From Limanda limanda (taxonomy: Eukaryota > Chordata > Actinopteri > Pleuronectiformes > Pleuronectidae): 64,000 bases of DNA. The position numbers and the translations under genes were made by a program. Under the pieces are notes generated by a model, which was given only the letters and a program-made list of their open reading frames with translations, was not told where the DNA came from and did not search any database. Positions within the stretch are counted from its first letter, which is position 1; each line of letters begins with the position of its first letter. Below, piece after piece: positions 49,039-60,880 of the stretch. The stretch spans positions 8,830,928-8,894,927 of the forward strand of contig NC_083658.1 in assembly GCF_963576545.1 (NCBI RefSeq), written 5' to 3'.

Positions 49039-52000
49039 CTGCGGGGCCCGGCAGAGGACGGAGGGAGAGGGAATAAAAAGAGGAGAGAAGAAAAAAAAGT
49101 GAGACAAGAAGAATGGACAGAAAGGCGGCGTACGGGAGGAGCGAGTGAGGAAAGCAGCTGTCAAAGACCGAACTCATGAGGGAGAGGAGATGAAGGCTAT
49201 ACCACGGGGTCTGAACACAGAGCTGAAGCATGACTTTGGTGCTGACAGTCTAGGCCACGATCATTTATTCACCACAGCGATGCTCTCCAGGTCTGGCATG
49301 GCAGCAACACCTGTCCTCTGGTCTATTTTTTTTTTTTTAGGCCTTGATAACTCAAAAAAAATGACTTTGGTGAAGTTTTAGAGCATAACCACCTCCGTGA
49401 GCGCTCAAGCTTTAGTTTTAAGTAAATATAGATTTTGGTCTGGGGGGTGGGGGGGTGGGATGCCACTCAGGCGCCCTGTGATTCACTATTGACGCAGAGC
49501 GAGCACCACAACATGTCCTGGAAACCGTGAGGTTGGGGGCCGCCCCCAGCCCTCTGCTCGCCCCCCTACTGATAAGGGCGCTCTAGGCAAAGCCCCTGGA
49601 ACACCATGCATGTCAAGGGCATAGAGGTAGTCATACGAATCATGGACCCCCCCAACCATCCACACACACACACACACACAACACGAAAATCCTTAACAGG
49701 GCGCTGGCAGTGTAGCATAGCATAAAATCCTAAAACGAAAAGGGAAGTGAATGGAAAAACGACTGTACTGCAGGCTCTTAACACCGCCCGGTGGGAGGGG
49801 GTGGGGGGGATCTGAGGAGAGGCAATTTCACATGGCTTCAATCTCGGGGTGCAGGAGCCATCTTGAGGGATTTGGGGAGGGATGTTTTGTCCAAACATGG
49901 GTTCACACGTACGCACAGGTACACACATACAACACAAACGCACACAAACTACAACACCTGCAAAGACCTACACTGGGGGGGATCCTTTCCTAACCACTGT
50001 ATCAAGTGTTGGTTAAGTTGAATCAACAGTTAATTGCAGGATGGGACGTAATTTAGTTTCAGCTGTCCTGTCAATCACTTATAAACTTGGTCATATCTAA
50101 GTCTAACACAACAGGAAAAAGGATGAGTTGTACAATCAGATTAGAGTCAAGGCATCTGTATGTATATTTATCCCATTGGTGATATTTTGTTTTGTTTAAC
50201 CCCTTTGGATGTCTGCAGATTGTAGTAGTTGCACATAATAGTCAATTGCACAAACAGGTTTATAGTCCCTGTTTGCAGGAATCCAAAACTGTTATCATGG
50301 ATCAAACAAATAAATATCATGGAACAGGGGAACGAAAACAGGAATAAACAGAATTGATCCAAACGTACAGAAAAGGAAGACTGGGCAGCCCGGAGACTAA
50401 AAAAGACACGGGAGGCAGGAGAGACTGGGCGTGTGAGACCAGACAAAAATAAAAATAACTAGAAAACCACTGCCAAGGCCCAATGGTCGCATTAAACTCA
50501 ATGAAGCTGGAAACTTATTCCACACACTCTTATCAGTTAATACGTCTGATTCTACTCATCAATAACCATGAATCATTTTCAGTGTGAATGTCATAAAATT
50601 CACAAAACTCTTCAAATTCACAAAATTTGAAGAGTTTCATGGAAATCCATTGAATAGTTTTTGGACAATCTTGCTGATAAACTTTATTCACAAGTCCAAA
50701 AAGACTGTTTTCAAAATTTCCCCAGAGTCCTTGACAAGAGGCGGATCCCAATAGTCTGAATACAAGAGCATCTTTAATAAACATTGTCGAGTACAATGTT
50801 ATTATACAGAGTGGTATTGACATCTAAAAACACAAAAACAAGCCTGAAATGTCAATTTATGGGAATTATAGTTTTGCAACAGACATCTATTGCTATAATT
50901 CCAGTGCAAAAAAAACAACCAGCGCTGATGAGTTTGTAAGTCAACAATGAAGTCCTAAAAGCCCATTTTACTCGAATAAGTCAAGCAGATTTTCCAATCA
51001 GCGATAAGTTGTTTCTAAAATAAATCGTCTGCCTTCAAAAAAATGTCCAGAATCAAGTGGCGTTCTGTTGATAACTGTGCGAGAATCTCTCTGATTGTGT
51101 TTTTGTCTCGAGTCAAAAACAAGCTGCGGCGGGAACAAGCGAAAAATGATCCCAGCCCATTGAAACTTTACTTCATCGAGGAGAAAATAAACCAAAAATC
51201 TGTACAGCCTCCCTAATGAGACTAAATGACTTGTTCAGAGGATTTCTGCAGAGAGGAAGATGAGGAGCACTTCAGTTGATCACCCGCATCTATTAAAGCA
51301 TGTAATGACTTCTGGTATCAGAAAATACGGATGTAAACAGACACTCAACAACGCGGATACACACTCGAAACCATCCGGCTCCCATACAAAAAGTCTTGGT
51401 GGTGCAGAGACCGGCCTGAACCAGTTCTCCCCCGCTGCCTTATCTGCAGTTTTGCCCCAGATGCCCTTCATCATGCAAATATTAAATGGGAAACGTCTCA
51501 TTTATCAACCACGCTGCAAAAGGAAAAGCTCTCTGCAGGGAACATTATTAAAACTCATTATCTAAAACATTTCGACTCTAAATGAGAAAGAGCCGAGATG
51601 CATTTCTGCGCCGAGAGATAAAAATACAGAATTAATTCAACCTTCCAGGTTCGGTGGGGGAAGAGTTGGGTTTGTTTTTGTTGGATTTGTATATTTAAAT
51701 TAAATTTTGTGCGTTTTTCCTCAAACCCAACGTGTGTTTCTTCCACTCCTAGCATTTGCTAATAAACATAATCACACTTAATTACATTAATTAGAGGTAT
51801 AATGATGATTACACTTGTAAACGTTGGATTTAGCCACACGACAGTGTCAGATCCGGCATAAAAAAGACTCAACAGTTAGAGCAGGAGGCACAGAGACATC
51901 ACCGATAAAGTTCAGCTCTGGTGCTGTTCGACTCACTGTTTTTTATTTCATAAAGAGCCAAATAGCAGTATAGTAATGTCAGTAATATTTAACATTTAAG

Positions 52001-54994
52001 GACAGTAATAATAACCCTTCATGGTAATATTTGGCCCTGTGTCATGCGACTGACAACATCCACAACGCAGGCATGTCGGCGTAGATTCTCTCGAGTCACC
52101 CCGGATTCTTTTTTAAATCTCCTCTATAAGCTTAGAGGGTTTAACAGGAAGATACCAGTGTATATGTGTATATGTATATAAGCTGTTATACATATACTGT
52201 ATATATACATCCATTCAGGCTCGGATTTGTGTTATTTTGTGTTGAAAAGTGAGTTAATTTCCAACATTTCAACGTTCCATAAAGACAAGTGAGCAGCTTG
52301 TCGTGCCTTTCTGGTCGACAAAGGCAAACTGAGCGTGGCGTGAGCTCGGCCACGATCCAGTGCGTCAGCTGACAGCAGCATATCCCTGTGCCAGCCCACA
52401 TCACCCGGCGGCTCAGTCGATGCACGAGGAAGGGCAGGGAGATCTTGGACCTGAGCCATGACGCCAAATCTGTCATTATGTATTCAGCAAACCCCATTAA
52501 AGAGGACGCTGTATTTAGGGGACTACCTATGACAGAAGCTAAAAGTGCGAGCTGCAGCTGGATGCAGAGATACCGACGTGTGCATCTCTGTTTCCGCCTG
52601 ATACGTTTCTTCCTGTATCACGGCTCCGATCGTATATTCCCCCTGTAATGTTGCCTCACAATGGAGAGAACCAAAAGCCTGACATTTATTGTTACGGCCG
52701 CAGATACTGTCGATAAAGTATCTGCTATCAAACCGCATAATGGTGGAGATTTGCGGTGCTTTTGTCACTATAGGTTATCGAGTATAGATTGATAGGTAAA
52801 AATGACGCCTTCATATAAAATTTTATCTACGACATGATGAATAACGCAAAATCACTGGATGCAGTGAAGGGAAATTATGAAAAATACACCATGGCCCAAT
52901 GTAGCTATTTTTCAAAACTGTAATTGATGCATTAAATCAAACGACGGTGTGAATTACAACCCCCCCCCGATGGAGGAATTATGCTGCTCGGAGGATGCAT
53001 GTCAAAGTCTCTGGAGGCCCGTGCAGAGGGGAGAGTTAGTGGTAACTGTGGGTCGGGATGTCAACATCAAATTTCACGGCTATCCATCCTGTAATTGTCG
53101 GGACCTTTCGGGCTAGGACGACCCACGGAGCCTCCCTGGAGCCACACTGCTAGCATGTCTAAGACGTAGCCTTTTCCATGACAGTGTAAATAATGGATAT
53201 ATTTGTCTTCTCCCCCCACCCTCTGGGCACTGAATGACCCGGAGCCCAAAAGGCAAGACGACTTAACACAATCCCTGAAGACTGACAGTGGCTGCGAGGA
53301 CCAACACTGGCATTTACAGCTCAAGGGTTGCCATGGCAACTTCTGCCCGAGCATTCGGACATCGGCGGACACGCACACGTGGAAGTGTCGACGTGCAGGA
53401 ATGTGGAACGGGAGTGGAAGTGGCTTGGAGCTACTAATTGCCCCGATAACCCGCTTGTGGAAACACGTGCTCGTGCGTTTCTACACCCGTCGGTGAAGGT
53501 GAGAATGAGGCAGCTGCACGAACGGGGGAAACTTCAAGGAATAATTTGCCTTTCTCACATCTTCCCTCTTTCATTTTGTGCTGAGGATCCAGTCGCCTCG
53601 GCTCGTTTCATCACCTATAATCATGTCATCATACACATTAGTGGGAAAAAGACATCGGTGCATCTTTTCCTCTAATCTCGCCCGTTACGTTTGTGAACGT
53701 GGAATTTCTGCCACAACAGCACATTAGTGTCAGAATCACGGGTTGTGATGATGAAATAAACGCCTACAGCGCAAAATGTAATTGCAAAGTTGTGTTTATA
53801 TCAGCGGATGAGTTTGTAAGACGGATGATTTGAACTGTATCTGTCAGAGAAGGAGGGCAAGGCTCCGGTTTCTCTGTTGCAGGAATGTAGAAAAACAAGC
53901 CAAAAAAAGTGTGGCGGGAAAAAACAGGAGTGGCGTTAAGTATGAGGCAACGAGCTGCAATTCCCAAATGTGAACTTGCAGCACCCACCTGCACGCTCAC
54001 ACTTTTTCTTAAACGGCCTGCTCTCCTCCGCCCCCGGGCTGTCAAGGGTAATAAAACTAACTTACATCTGCATTTCCCCCCCCCCCCTTATCGTCTTCAT
54101 TCAAATGTGCATTTTTGAAGAACAAGCGCTTCCCACGTCTGTAAAGGAAGTTGATGACTGGAGCACAAATCTCCATACGTTTTTCACGAGCCGCACTATC
54201 AGAGGGATCTGTGAGGAAATAGCCAGCAGGTTTTTCATAAGATATATAAATTGAAATTTTTCTTTTTATGGAGGAGTGCAGCTATTGATTTATGAAGCAA
54301 CACATGAAATATTTCCTTCCGGGAGATATATATCGACGCGGCTTTTATTGTGGCGGGCCTGCAGGACTGCATTTGATTTTAAAAAAACAGGTTTAAAAAT
54401 AAATGAAATGTAATTGTGGAGGCACCCACAATAAAGCTTTATGGATAAATATAAAACACTTCTTACGGTCTACGGCAGAGCTGTTGTATCTGAATGGCTG
54501 GAAGCTATGTTTTTTTTTCGTTTGTTTTTTTAACCATAACCTCTATAACAATGTATTTTTTTACAATGAATATTAAGGTCCTCAAAGTTTCTTTTAAAAC
54601 CCAAACCATGGCTTAATATAACTAAACTTTTATCAGAGCATTGCTCCATCACAAAGGGTTAGTTATCTATTTTGCTCTGGTTATGCCACCGAGCGCTGTT
54701 TTCGTTTTTTCCATTTGTCTCCAAGAGGTGTCACGGGGCAGATTTCTAAGATTGTTTATTTCCTTCACTTGTTGTCTATACAGCTCTCGGGATCAACCTT
54801 GGTTGCCATAGTTACCGCTGACGATAATGTGGCCCATCTCGAGCTCCTGATGAGAACGTAAACATGATCACGGTGGCTGCTTGCATTCAGTAGTTTGGAG
54901 TGTGAAGACATAAAAAACATCTCGGTGCATAAACTAAACCCCCTGTCACTATGTCACTATGACTCGTCTCTTTCGGGCCAAACGAGACACTTAC
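49039..54994 (-). other. ncam2: ncam2 intron between Ig3 and Ig4
   Basis: 6.0 kb. It contains a GC-rich stretch with CA run at 49440-49681 that I cannot classify, a perfect 14-bp hairpin (50605-50637) within a repeat-like segment, and several C runs. No gene seen. Confidence 0.7.
50605..50637. repeat. Perfect 14-bp inverted repeat, 5-base loop
   Basis: AAACTCTTCAAATT at 50605-50618 and its exact complement at 50624-50637. The following TTTCATGGAAATCCATTGAA resembles a common fish repeat. Confidence 0.9.
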
Positions 54995-55164
54995 CGAACA
55001 CTTTGAGGAACAGCTCCCTGTCCTGGGACCCTGCCTTGTTGGTGGCCTTGCAGGTGTAGGCGCCCCCGTCCCCCTGCCGGATGTTGTGGATGGTCAACAT
55101 GCCGCGGCCGCCGTCCAGCCGGTTGAAGACGTGCTGCTCCGACGGCTCCAGCTGCTGCCCTTTC
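54995..55164 (-). CDS. ncam2: ncam2 exon, second half of Ig3
   Basis: 170-bp exon with a GTGCAG acceptor and a GTAAGT donor. It completes the arginine codon and encodes 56 residues, ending GAYTCKATNKAG...LFLKVF. It supplies the second Ig3 cysteine in the DGGAYTC motif and the ATNKAG strand typical of NCAM. Together with 60763-60880 it forms a 288-bp phase 1 to phase 1 cassette. The stretch before the DGG motif (FNRLDGGRGMLTI) is about three residues longer than my recollection of mammalian NCAM2, so this loop looks lineage-specific. The polypyrimidine tract of its acceptor is interrupted by a run of seven G on the sense strand. Confidence 0.95.
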
Positions 55165-58100
55165 CTGCACAACCCCCCCAAAAAAAAACAACAGTTGCAC
55201 ACGTCACAAATGAGTGAGGAGGAGAAAATATGACGACTCACTTCTCCCTGACAGTGAGGTCCACCATATTCACACTGAAGCACATCATGATGTATAATTT
55301 GGCTCTTTGGACGTCGACCGAGGCTGAGTGCAGACAGGCTGACTTTGACATTTGGCAGAAACCCTTTCAAGATTTGATAAAAGTGCATTTTGGATGGACG
55401 TGTGAAACCATAATTGCAATAACTATGGCTCGGTGAATCATTTGCAGGGTGTCATCAGTGCCACGACTTCTTTGGCTCTGCCGCTCAGACAAAATAGGAT
55501 CTTCATCGTCCCCAGTCAGTGTTCTGAGTCTCGGCCGGAGCTCGATTGTTTCGCTGCACTCACAGAATGACTCCTGTGCGCTGTGGAATACAGTCCTCAC
55601 TTAATGTCTTTCTTATTAGACCCTTTAGAGATATTAATCAGAAAAAAAACCAACAACACACAACTGCTAAATAGATCCATGTCTATATTTAAGCTTCGCA
55701 GCAGAAGCATAATGGTGTGAAGCTGCCTCCCCCGTTTGTTTATTTGCAGCTGCTTAACCAGCCGTTTAATCTGTAAGGTTAAAGGGATTTTTTTTAAGTA
55801 TTTGTGGGGAATTTGACTTTTCTCTCTCCCATGCTTCCGCAGATTTAAACTCACTGGTGCTTTTTAATGCCATCTGCAATGTAGGCTAAAAGTAAAGGAT
55901 TAGCTCAATTACCGAATATCTGTGGAACGGAATCAAGCAGCGACTCACTCAAATAGAAATACATCTCTAAATTCCGCTGAAGACGCGTGTTTGTGGGGAA
56001 ATAATTATGTACAATGTAAAAGGGGTCACTTATAGTTCAGGGAATTATCACCCGGCTCTGCACTTCCCCTCAGCGGAGACTTTATACATCTTTCCACTAA
56101 TTGTTTTTGGTTTTATGCCCTGCGACCGCAATGTTTTTTTAAAATTTGTAAGGTCCTCATAACGCTCATTGAACACATTTGCAGCCACAGCAGGAAGCTC
56201 TTTATTTTTTGCAGAAGAACATAGTGGAGCCCCGAGCCACCGGAGAACCAGAGGTTACTGTGGGAGTTGGAGGAAAAGCAAAAGTAGCGCTGCGTTTTAA
56301 AGGCTAATGAGTGTTAAGTATTACAACTTTGCAGAGTTAATGTTAAACTGCAAAACAGCATCAAATCTTCAATATTAAAAAAAAGTTAAAAAAAATCTTT
56401 AAATCCAAGAAAAAGTTACATGTCGATATTGATCCAGTGGAATAAGAGTTGACAGTCCTGAGGTGAGATGTTAAAATCCAGATAGAAAATAAATAAAGTA
56501 ATGTTCTCTGCTCCCTTCACAACTAAAACCTACACTCTACACTACATTGCTGTATAAGCACAGGTATCTTCACCTGAGTTTAAATGAAAGGACATAAATA
56601 TAAAAGAAATAAAAACGCTATAGCTCTGGAAAAACGGATAAGAAGAAGTAGAGCTATCATTTGCCATTTATTATTAATTTAGTCTGATACTACTTTAACC
56701 CTGAAATAAAAGGTATGAATATAAAAACATTTTTATTCCTACCTGGTCATTGGATAAAGACAATAACGCACTGAACCTGAAACTGGCAACTTTTTTTAAA
56801 CCTCATAAACCTTTGTGCAGATTAAATTCCAAAAGTGATGAGTACTAAATTCTTAGAATAATGCAAACCTCTAACTACATTTGGACTTCCCTCTGTGGCC
56901 TCACACTGTGTGGACTGTGCCAATGAAAAACAAAACAATCGTATTATTTCTAGCGACCGCAAATATGAAGATTTCCAGGGCTCGGACACAAACGCCACAA
57001 ACCCAGTGGCCAGATCCACGCCGCCCAGCCGCACCACACTGTATGATAAAGTAAAAAACAGGAGGCAGGATAATTGAAAGAAACACCAGAGCCAAGTAAT
57101 AACTCCAGCGAGCCAAAGAGGAAATGAAGAGAGGCTTCATCTTTGGGACGGACAGTGCAGGGGGGGTGGGCTGCAGCACTGGATGTCATTATACTGACTG
57201 ACTGCTGACAGGTAGTCCATTACCCATGATGCACAGGGGATGAGGCGAAACCCCCCCCCCGCGCTGACAGGAAATGCAACTGGGAGGCTGGAGATCACTA
57301 GGAGAGGCGACATCAAAAAGAAAGAATAAATTGGGTTGTGATTGTTGTTTGCGCCGAAGCCCTTTCTTCTTCGGTGCTTTTTATTTTCCGTGGTCATGTC
57401 GGGACGGAGTGACCGGGGAAATGGAGGAGAGCTCACTGTGTGGTTTCTCTGTGGACACTGTAGCTCGTCGGATCGGTGCAGTTCAGGTGATGTCGGCTCG
57501 AAAGTGAGACACACCGGTTCTTCCTTGACGATTGTTTTATATTGTGCTGAGCCTTAATCAAAAATAAAAAACACGATGGGGGCTAAATTGAGTTTTTGTA
57601 GAAAATCACACCATACATGCATGGATGATACATTTTAGAAGGACTTATATTCTCAACAGCAGTTGGACGACATGCACAGCTCAACAAAACCGAAGCCAAG
57701 GCATCTTGACCCAGGATTAGTTGTAAATCCCTCCATGTTAATGCATGGGAGGTGAACCAAAGTTAAAAATTAAAAGGTTCACGGGCAATTTTTTAACTCA
57801 AAAATGGTTTTCTGTCATTTCAGGTAGTTCTTATTACACTGGTGTGCGTCCAAGTGCACATCTTTCCAGTAAGCTTAGATTTAATTTGTTTTTTAATGCT
57901 ATAGAAATGGGGTGAAATGTCGCATTTGACAGCTGAGTGGATTACTGTTGGACAGACTCCAAACGACAACAGCACCTGCACTGTTCACCTTTACATACAA
58001 TTCATGGTATGAACTACTCAATATAAAGGGAGGAGAACTTTTTGCCTCATGTGTGCAGCAGTCTTTCGCATTTGGATCCTTGCCTCATCCTAAGTGAATA

Positions 58101-60762
58101 ATATGAGCACATGCAGTAAAATAAAGATGCAATTTTCGACGCGATTTTCATTTCAATCGGCTTCTGTGATTACCAAGCCAAACATAACTCAGTTTTATTA
58201 AAAAAAACAGAGGCAATGAGATAAACAACTGCCTCAATATGAAAGTAATAAATGGATCGATACAACAGCTCTCACCCATCACCACGGCGAGGTTCCCCTG
58301 CCTCTTTACGCACGCTGTTAAGTCATTAAAATCATATTTTCCTGATTTGCGCCGCGGCTGAAATGACAAGGTAGCCCCCCCCCGGAGTAAATATCATGTC
58401 TGCGGTTTGGGCAGGAAACCAGAGAGGCGAGATGAATGAGGCTCAGCGGCGTCGAGGTTGTTTCCTGCTGCGCCGGCGTCTTTAAATGTTGTTTGTGTTT
58501 CACAAAGAGATGCGCGTTTCGCCTTTATCCAACCGCCCCCCCCCCCCTCTCCAATACGATCGACTTCTCTTTCAAGCTCAAAAACTCAGCGCTCATATGT
58601 CTCGGAGACAATGTCGCATTAAGCCAGTCAGACTACAGAGTTCACAGTTTGCTGTGTACAGGAGTTTTTCAAGGATCCTGTCCTGACCTCGCTAAACGTT
58701 GATATTCTGACTCATTCACTAACGCTCACGATATATTGCATGCACGCCACTGACATCCCGCCGCTTCAGGACAAATAAATCAGACACACCGTGAGCGTGT
58801 GCCATTATTTCCGACGCTTTCTCAAAGTTTAGCAGTAAAAAATCAAAGTAGAAAATTTGTAATTAATGGGCCTCCTGCCATTTTTGGGAGTGACGCTCAC
58901 TTCTTTCAAGGACCCTGTTGTGAATGCGCTGGCGTGCAAATGTTTTGTAATGTCACCGTGTCAGCATAATAACTTTTCCCGAGTGGCTCTGACTGTGCCT
59001 CTGATTCACACCTGCTGGTCACAACGTGTGAAACCCCCTGGAAACGGCTTCACATTTTTCGAAAAGAAAAGAACATGCAGCTAATCTAGAAATATAACAA
59101 CCTCAAATTTGTAAGCATGAAAGTGTGGATTTTGAAAAGCACATCTTAATGCTGCAAAAAGAGTATTTTGTTCAATTCAGAGCTATGCGTAAGTGATTTT
59201 TCACCAGCCACCATTTCAGTATCTGTAGAATATTTTTGCTGCCATACTTCCCATGTTTTATCCGATAAAACAAATTTACCCGCAACTAAAGTGCACGTAG
59301 ATCTGTTTTTTTTGTGAATGCGTTTTCCTATAGTTGCCTCCAGGCAGCCATTGATTTCCATTCACTTCCGTGCAGCACTGGAAAAGAACTTACAGAAGGC
59401 AGAGAAAAGCCTGAGGTGCGAGATAAATCACCGTAGAAACAACGTCTCTCCTCAACCATGTGTCTTGTCAAAGTTGCGTCAGTGTCGCGAGGTAACGAAC
59501 TGCAACTCCGTCGATTTGATTATCACAACTTAGTGCCGAAATTAGAACTAAATAAAGCACAAATCAAAAGTTAACGAGCTGTTTCCTGTGATGGATTACT
59601 TCAAGAAAGTCCAGCTACAGTCAGCAGTAACGCGGCAGTAGCATTGATTTGCACTAAGTGGGCTACAATATATTTCAGGAAAACATTATAATGGAGCATT
59701 AAGATGAATTAACTTCAAGAAAATATTATCAAACAGTTAGAATAACCAATAAAGTCATAAAAAGACGCCTAGGTGAAAATAGCCGGTCACGATCGTCAAA
59801 CTTCCACGTTGTTGCTGTGTGGCTTGTGATAATATCGTGTGGTTGCCGAGGGGCAACGTGCGAGGGCGGACTATTAATCTCTCAGAGCTGCGGAAGGGAA
59901 AACAAAATTACAACTGTACATACAGGATGTGTGCATTTATTTTCCTCGGGAGGAAACGTTCACGCATCACACGGGTAATAAAGATGAATGCATTTGCGAT
60001 AGTTATGGGCCTGTTGGGCTACAGATGTATCCCGGCAACCGACTCGCACCCTGTAGGAGTTTTTATTAGCCAACACGTTTTTTTTTATTGGCTCGATCTA
60101 ATTTATCACTCGTTGGAAATGAGCGTGGGAAGTCTGTGCTAAACCAACACTTTTGGGATAAATGTGCAAGGTCGGCAGAGAGAAGATGGAATGGGTGCAA
60201 TATTTGGGGCGCATATTGCTCTACTTCATCTCTGAGTGTCCACGGTTCGTCATTGTAATTTGGGTTATTGCTTGAAAAGGTTTACGTGCATGTTCGGAAA
60301 AACCTCATCACTTTTCTGGTACCGCCCATCGCTGCAGCTCCTCTTTTCAGCCTCCGTCTGAAACGCTTGGTTTTTAGCTAACGTCTCAGAAAAGCCCACT
60401 TTCGCTTTACTCAAGTACTTTATGATGGAACTATTTAATACAATAAGCTGATGGTTGGTGTTAAGTTATTTTATGGGGCCAAGGCAGAGACTGTAACATC
60501 AAGTGTACTTGAAGTATCTTCACTTTGAGAGTGACCTTCTTAACAACAGGGCGTTTACATTTAAATAAACACTTTGCTATGTTAAACGCAGCCTTGTCAT
60601 GCATTATGCAGATGAGGCCATTATGATACCGGACGGCTGAGGAGGCATCAGGAGCTTCAGGCGAGTGTTCTGTCAGGGAGCTGTCACTACCAATGACAGA
60701 TAATACAAATACGTCATACATAGAGGAACAAACATGTCTCTCCTTGAGGCAACGGAACGTAC
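55165..60762 (-). other. ncam2: ncam2 intron inside Ig3
   Basis: 5.6 kb, AT-rich; C runs at 57250 and 58538 and a G7 run beside the downstream acceptor. No recognised gene or element. Confidence 0.7.
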
Positions 60763-60880
60763 CTGTGCCACGTGACCACGGGGTCCGGGGATCCAGAGGT
60801 GATGCAAGTAAACGTGACGGATTCTTGGTAGTCGGCCGTGGCGTTGAAGGTCTGCTGGAACACGGACAGCACCGGAGGGA
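60763..60880 (-). CDS. ncam2: ncam2 exon, first half of Ig3
   Basis: 118-bp exon between a CTGCAG acceptor and a GTACGT donor. It starts with two bases that complete a valine codon and then reads PPVLSVFQQTFNATADYQ..., followed by TFTCITSGSPDPVVTWH. This holds the first Ig cysteine (TFTC) and the core tryptophan (VTWH) of an I-set Ig domain. The FNATA segment is a potential N-glycosylation site and matches the FNATA of NCAM Ig3. It ends with AG, so the split arginine codon is completed by the next exon at 55164. In NCAM proteins Ig3 takes part in homophilic packing. This is the most 5' exon in the window; the Ig2 exons lie beyond 64000. Confidence 0.95.
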
